From Alkalihalobacillus deserti (GTDB taxonomy: Bacteria; Bacillota; Bacilli; Bacillales; Bacillaceae_D), in contig NZ_JAJAFR010000006.1 of NCBI RefSeq assembly GCF_020734105.1, positions 186,001 to 250,000 of the forward strand: a stretch of 64,000 bases of DNA, in the 5' to 3' direction. The notes below the pieces were generated by a model, which had not been told where the DNA came from, did no database searches, and was given only the letters and a program-made list of their open reading frames with translations. The position numbers were made by a program, and so were the translations under genes. Positions 61,371 to 64,000 of this stretch are shown in pieces (the stretch's first letter is position 1; every line of letters starts with the position of its first letter).

Positions 61371-63476
61371 ATGGGCTTCCAGTATTTAAACCTCATTTTA
61401 TTTCTCGTAGTAGTTGCATATGCTCTTTTCTTATTTGCTACTCTTGTAAAAACTCGCTACGAATATATTAAACTAGGGAAAAAAGCGGAATTTGACCATA
61501 CAATGAAAGAACGAATCGATGCGGTGTTTGTTAACGTGTTCGGGCAGAAGAAATTAATGAAAGATAAAAAGAGTGGTCTAATCCATGTGATGTTTTTTTA
61601 TGGATTCCTTCTCGTTCAGTTTAGTGCCATTGATGTCATTTGGAAAGGGATTGCCGTTGGTTCACACCTGCCATTAGGTCCGGTTTATCCGTTTTTTACA
61701 TTTTTCCAAGAAATCGTTGTTCTGATGATTATTGTGGCGGTTGTTTGGGCTTTTCACCGCCGTTATATTGAAAAGCTCGTACGTTTAAAACGAGGCTGGA
61801 AGTCAGGACTTGTTCTGATTTTTATCGGTGGTTTAATGGTTTCAAAGCTTTTGGCAAAAGGGATGGAGAAAATTTGGCTTGATAAACCTCTCACAGGATT
61901 TGAACCGATTGCTTCATCGATTGCAAGGGTGTTTGACGGAATAGGGCCAACTGTTGCCGCACCCTTATTCTTTTTGTTTTGGTGGGCACATCTTTTATTT
62001 TTACTGACGTTTTTAGTGTATATTCCACAGTCCAAGCATGCTCATCTAATCGCTGGACCTGCAAATGTTTTCCTCGGGCGTACCCATAAAGTAGGACAAC
62101 TTTCGAAAATTGACTTTGAAGATGAATTCCAAGAATCCTTTGGTGTAAATCGAATTGAAGATTTTAATCAAAAGCAATTATTAGATTTATATTCTTGTGT
62201 AGAATGTGGTCGTTGTACAAATATGTGTCCTGCTTCAGGCACAGGAAAAATGCTCTCACCGATGGACTTAATTGTTAAAATGCGTGATCATTTAACGGAA
62301 AAAGGAGCGGCTGTAACCTCTAAATCACCATGGCTTCCGACATTCGCTTTTAACCATACAAAAGGAAACCAATTAGCGATGCAGTCTGCTGCTAATCAAG
62401 AAGTAGCTGCCGGTTATGATGTTGAGTTAATAGATGATGTAATCACGGAAGAAGAAATTTGGGCATGTACGACTTGTCGGAACTGTGAAGACCAATGTCC
62501 TGTTATGAACGAGCACGTCGACAAAATCATCGATTTGCGTCGTTATCTTGTACTAACAGAAGGAAAAATGGATCCAGATGCACAACGCGCGATTACGAAC
62601 ATCGAGCGTCAAGGCAATCCATGGGGAATTAACAGAAAAGAGCGAGAGAAGTGGAGAGAAGGACGCGAAGATATTTACGTTCCAACAGTGAAAGAAGTAG
62701 AAAAAGCGGGTGAAGAATTTGACTATTTATTTTTCGTAGGTTCGATGGGGTCGTATGATAAACGTAGTCAGAAAATCGCTCAGTCTTTTGCCAAAGTGCT
62801 GAATCAAGCAGGTGTTACTTTTGCGATTATTGGAAGCAAGGAAAAAAATTCAGGTGATACACCACGCCGAATTGGAAATGAATTTCTATATCAAGAATTA
62901 GCGACTTCAAATATTGAGATGTTCCAAAAATATAACGTCAAGAAAATCGTGACGATTGATCCACATGCCTATAACACTTTTAAAAATGAATACCCCGATT
63001 TCGGGTTGAAAGACGTAGAGGTGTATCATCATACAGAATTGCTTTTTGAACTTCTTCAACAAGGTAAAATCAAACCGGTTAATGAAGTGAATGAGACCAT
63101 TGTATTTCATGATTCTTGTTATCTTGGCCGCTATAATGGTGTATATGACGCGCCACGTGAAATCTTAAAGTCGATTCCAGGTGTGCAACTAGTAGAAATG
63201 GAGCGTAACCGTGAAAACGGGATGTGCTGTGGTGCTGGTGGAGGAATGATGTGGATGGAAGAAGATACAGGCCAGCGTGTAAACGTCGCACGAACCGAGC
63301 AAGCTCTGACTGTCAAGCCATCTGTGATCGGTAGCGGCTGTCCGTACTGCCTAACAATGCTAACTGATGGAACAAAGGCGAAAGAAGTTGAAGAATCAGT
63401 TGAAACATTAGACATTGTTGAAATTTTAGAAAGGTCTATTAGTAATGAAAGAAGTGAGATCTTAAGTGAAACATAA
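61371..63476 (+). CDS. membrane Fe-S oxidoreductase, probable ETF:menaquinone oxidoreductase
   Basis: 701 residues. N-terminal part with about five to six membrane helices (NarI-like, residues 1-230), two 4Fe-4S motifs (CVECGRCTNMCP near 275 and CTTCRNCEDQCP near 365) and two CCG domains (HDSCYLGRYNG near 580 and GMCCGAGGGMMW near 619). This layout is that of the DUF224-type ETF:menaquinone oxidoreductase of anaerobes and of YwjF-like Bacillus proteins. It would carry beta-oxidation electrons from ETF to the quinone pool. AAGGAG precedes the start. Confidence 0.85.
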   Translation: MGFQYLNLILFLVVVAYALFLFATLVKTRYEYIKLGKKAEFDHTMKERIDAVFVNVFGQKKLMKDKKSGLIHVMFFYGFLLVQFSAIDVIWKGIAVGSHLPLGPVYPFFTFFQEIVVLMIIVAVVWAFHRRYIEKLVRLKRGWKSGLVLIFIGGLMVSKLLAKGMEKIWLDKPLTGFEPIASSIARVFDGIGPTVAAPLFFLFWWAHLLFLLTFLVYIPQSKHAHLIAGPANVFLGRTHKVGQLSKIDFEDEFQESFGVNRIEDFNQKQLLDLYSCVECGRCTNMCPASGTGKMLSPMDLIVKMRDHLTEKGAAVTSKSPWLPTFAFNHTKGNQLAMQSAANQEVAAGYDVELIDDVITEEEIWACTTCRNCEDQCPVMNEHVDKIIDLRRYLVLTEGKMDPDAQRAITNIERQGNPWGINRKEREKWREGREDIYVPTVKEVEKAGEEFDYLFFVGSMGSYDKRSQKIAQSFAKVLNQAGVTFAIIGSKEKNSGDTPRRIGNEFLYQELATSNIEMFQKYNVKKIVTIDPHAYNTFKNEYPDFGLKDVEVYHHTELLFELLQQGKIKPVNEVNETIVFHDSCYLGRYNGVYDAPREILKSIPGVQLVEMERNRENGMCCGAGGGMMWMEEDTGQRVNVARTEQALTVKPSVIGSGCPYCLTMLTDGTKAKEVEESVETLDIVEILERSISNERSEILSET

Positions 63477-63526
63477 ATGAGGTTTTGTAAGCTGGTCGCT
63501 AAATAATCTTAAAGCCCTCGTAAGAC

Positions 63527-63562
63527 ATGAAGGACTCAGCAATTTTTTGCTGAGTCCTTCAT
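63527..63562. terminator. bidirectional terminator between converging genes
   Basis: Perfect 15-base stem TGAAGGACTCAGCAA / TTGCTGAGTCCTTCA around TTTT. It serves the Fe-S oxidoreductase gene and the converging MFS gene. Confidence 0.8.
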
Positions 63563-63599
63563 AATTCATTGTGATAAACCTTTCAGGTACATAATACTA

Positions 63600-64000
63600 T
63601 TAATTCCCTGAGGCTTTATCTAATAAAACATCCTGATTCTCATTGTTTTCTTCTTGTTTATAGTAGGAATATTTATCTGAGACAACCCAGAACGCGATTG
63701 CAGCAATGATTCCAGGGATGGCAAACGCAAGGAAATTCATTTGAATAGGCAAGCTAGCTGCAAGTAAGACACCACCAAGGGTTGGAGCGACAATCGCACC
63801 GATTCTTCCTACTCCAGAAGCAACTCCAAGACCGGTTGAACGAATCGAAGGTGGATAGTACTGTGATACGTAAGCATTGGCGATATTTTGAGCTCCAATT
63901 GTACATGCCCCTGCAATGGCAACGAGCACATAAAGCACAAAGATATGGCTTTTAAAACCGAGGAAGAATAAACCAATTGCGCCTATTATATACATCGGGA
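63600..64000 (-). CDS. MFS transporter, C-terminal part (aromatic acid:H+ symporter type)
   Basis: The gene runs in from beyond the right edge; about 133 C-terminal residues are present with four membrane helices. ANAYVSQYYPPSIRSTGLGVASGVGRIGAIVAPTLGG is the segment conserved in AAHS-family carriers for benzoate, hydroxybenzoate and similar acids. It fits the acid-degrading island, but the substrate is a guess. The tail is hydrophilic and ends DKASGN. Confidence 0.75.
   Translation of the reverse strand, partial: PMYIIGAIGLFFLGFKSHIFVLYVLVAIAGACTIGAQNIANAYVSQYYPPSIRSTGLGVASGVGRIGAIVAPTLGGVLLAASLPIQMNFLAFAIPGIIAAIAFWVVSDKYSYYKQEENNENQDVLLDKASGN

Noticed and set aside
1..64000. CRISPR array, antiphage island or secondary-metabolite cluster
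   Set aside because: No regularly spaced direct repeats, no cas, nuclease/ATPase defence pairs, or synthase genes were seen; the repeats present are dispersed palindromes.

Overview
The window looks like chromosome of a low-GC, endospore-forming Bacillaceae, probably an alkaliphile-type Bacillus relative. The reasons are the strong GGAGG ribosome sites with frequent TTG and GTG starts, a sporulation gene (yunB), the yunF-yunE-yunD-yunC neighbourhood known from Bacillus subtilis, YsnF/DUF2382 stress proteins, a lysine riboswitch, cre boxes and a candidate sigma-B promoter. The genus-level guess is inference.

Bases 1-10900 form a sugar-acid locus. The end of mannonate dehydratase (uxuA) is followed by a tripartite tricarboxylate transporter (tctB-tctA-tctC), then kdgD, a 2-oxoglutarate semialdehyde dehydrogenase, gudD, garD and an unrecognised membrane protein. 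Together the enzymes take D-glucarate or galactarate to 5-dehydro-4-deoxyglucarate and on to 2-oxoglutarate. Bases 11084-14985 hold yunF, a frameshifted yunE, yunD and yunC. An HD-GYP c-di-GMP phosphodiesterase and a TAXI-type TRAP transporter follow (15341-20383).

Bases 20400-32700 are a sparser, partly decayed region. It holds a Lactobacillus-type thyA split by a 276-base group I intron, a group II intron fragment directly behind the thyA terminator, a sensor kinase broken by UGA, and two paralogous small proteins of unknown function on either side of that kinase. It also holds galE, a minus-strand set of small stress or iron-related genes, dfrA and yunB. A lysine riboswitch precedes an NhaC-family transporter (33053-34654).

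Bases 35000-64000 are a carboxylic-acid catabolic island. It has two DctPQM TRAP transporters, a second tctCBA transporter with a sulfatase gene placed between tctC and tctB, and a complete beta-oxidation set: acyl-CoA ligase, acyl-CoA dehydrogenase, enoyl-CoA hydratase, 3-hydroxyacyl-CoA dehydrogenase, thiolase and a thioesterase. ETF and a membrane Fe-S ETF:quinone oxidoreductase pass the electrons on. Control is by a GAF-PucR regulator and by a PAS/sigma-54 activator whose target promoter, with upstream dyads, is visible just before the acyl-CoA dehydrogenase. Just after the sulfatase lies a remnant of its maturase (formylglycine-generating enzyme), cut off by a repeat.

The most unusual structure is a family of long, nested-palindrome repeats, at least seven copies including a tandem cluster, scattered in intergenic spaces after gene ends (14.2, 28.2, 34.8, 50.9, 53.7, 61.0 and 61.2 kb). 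The copies keep one layout and a constant apical loop while the stem bases change in pairs, which suggests a structured RNA or DNA element. I found no CRISPR array, no tRNA or rRNA gene and no intact transposase.
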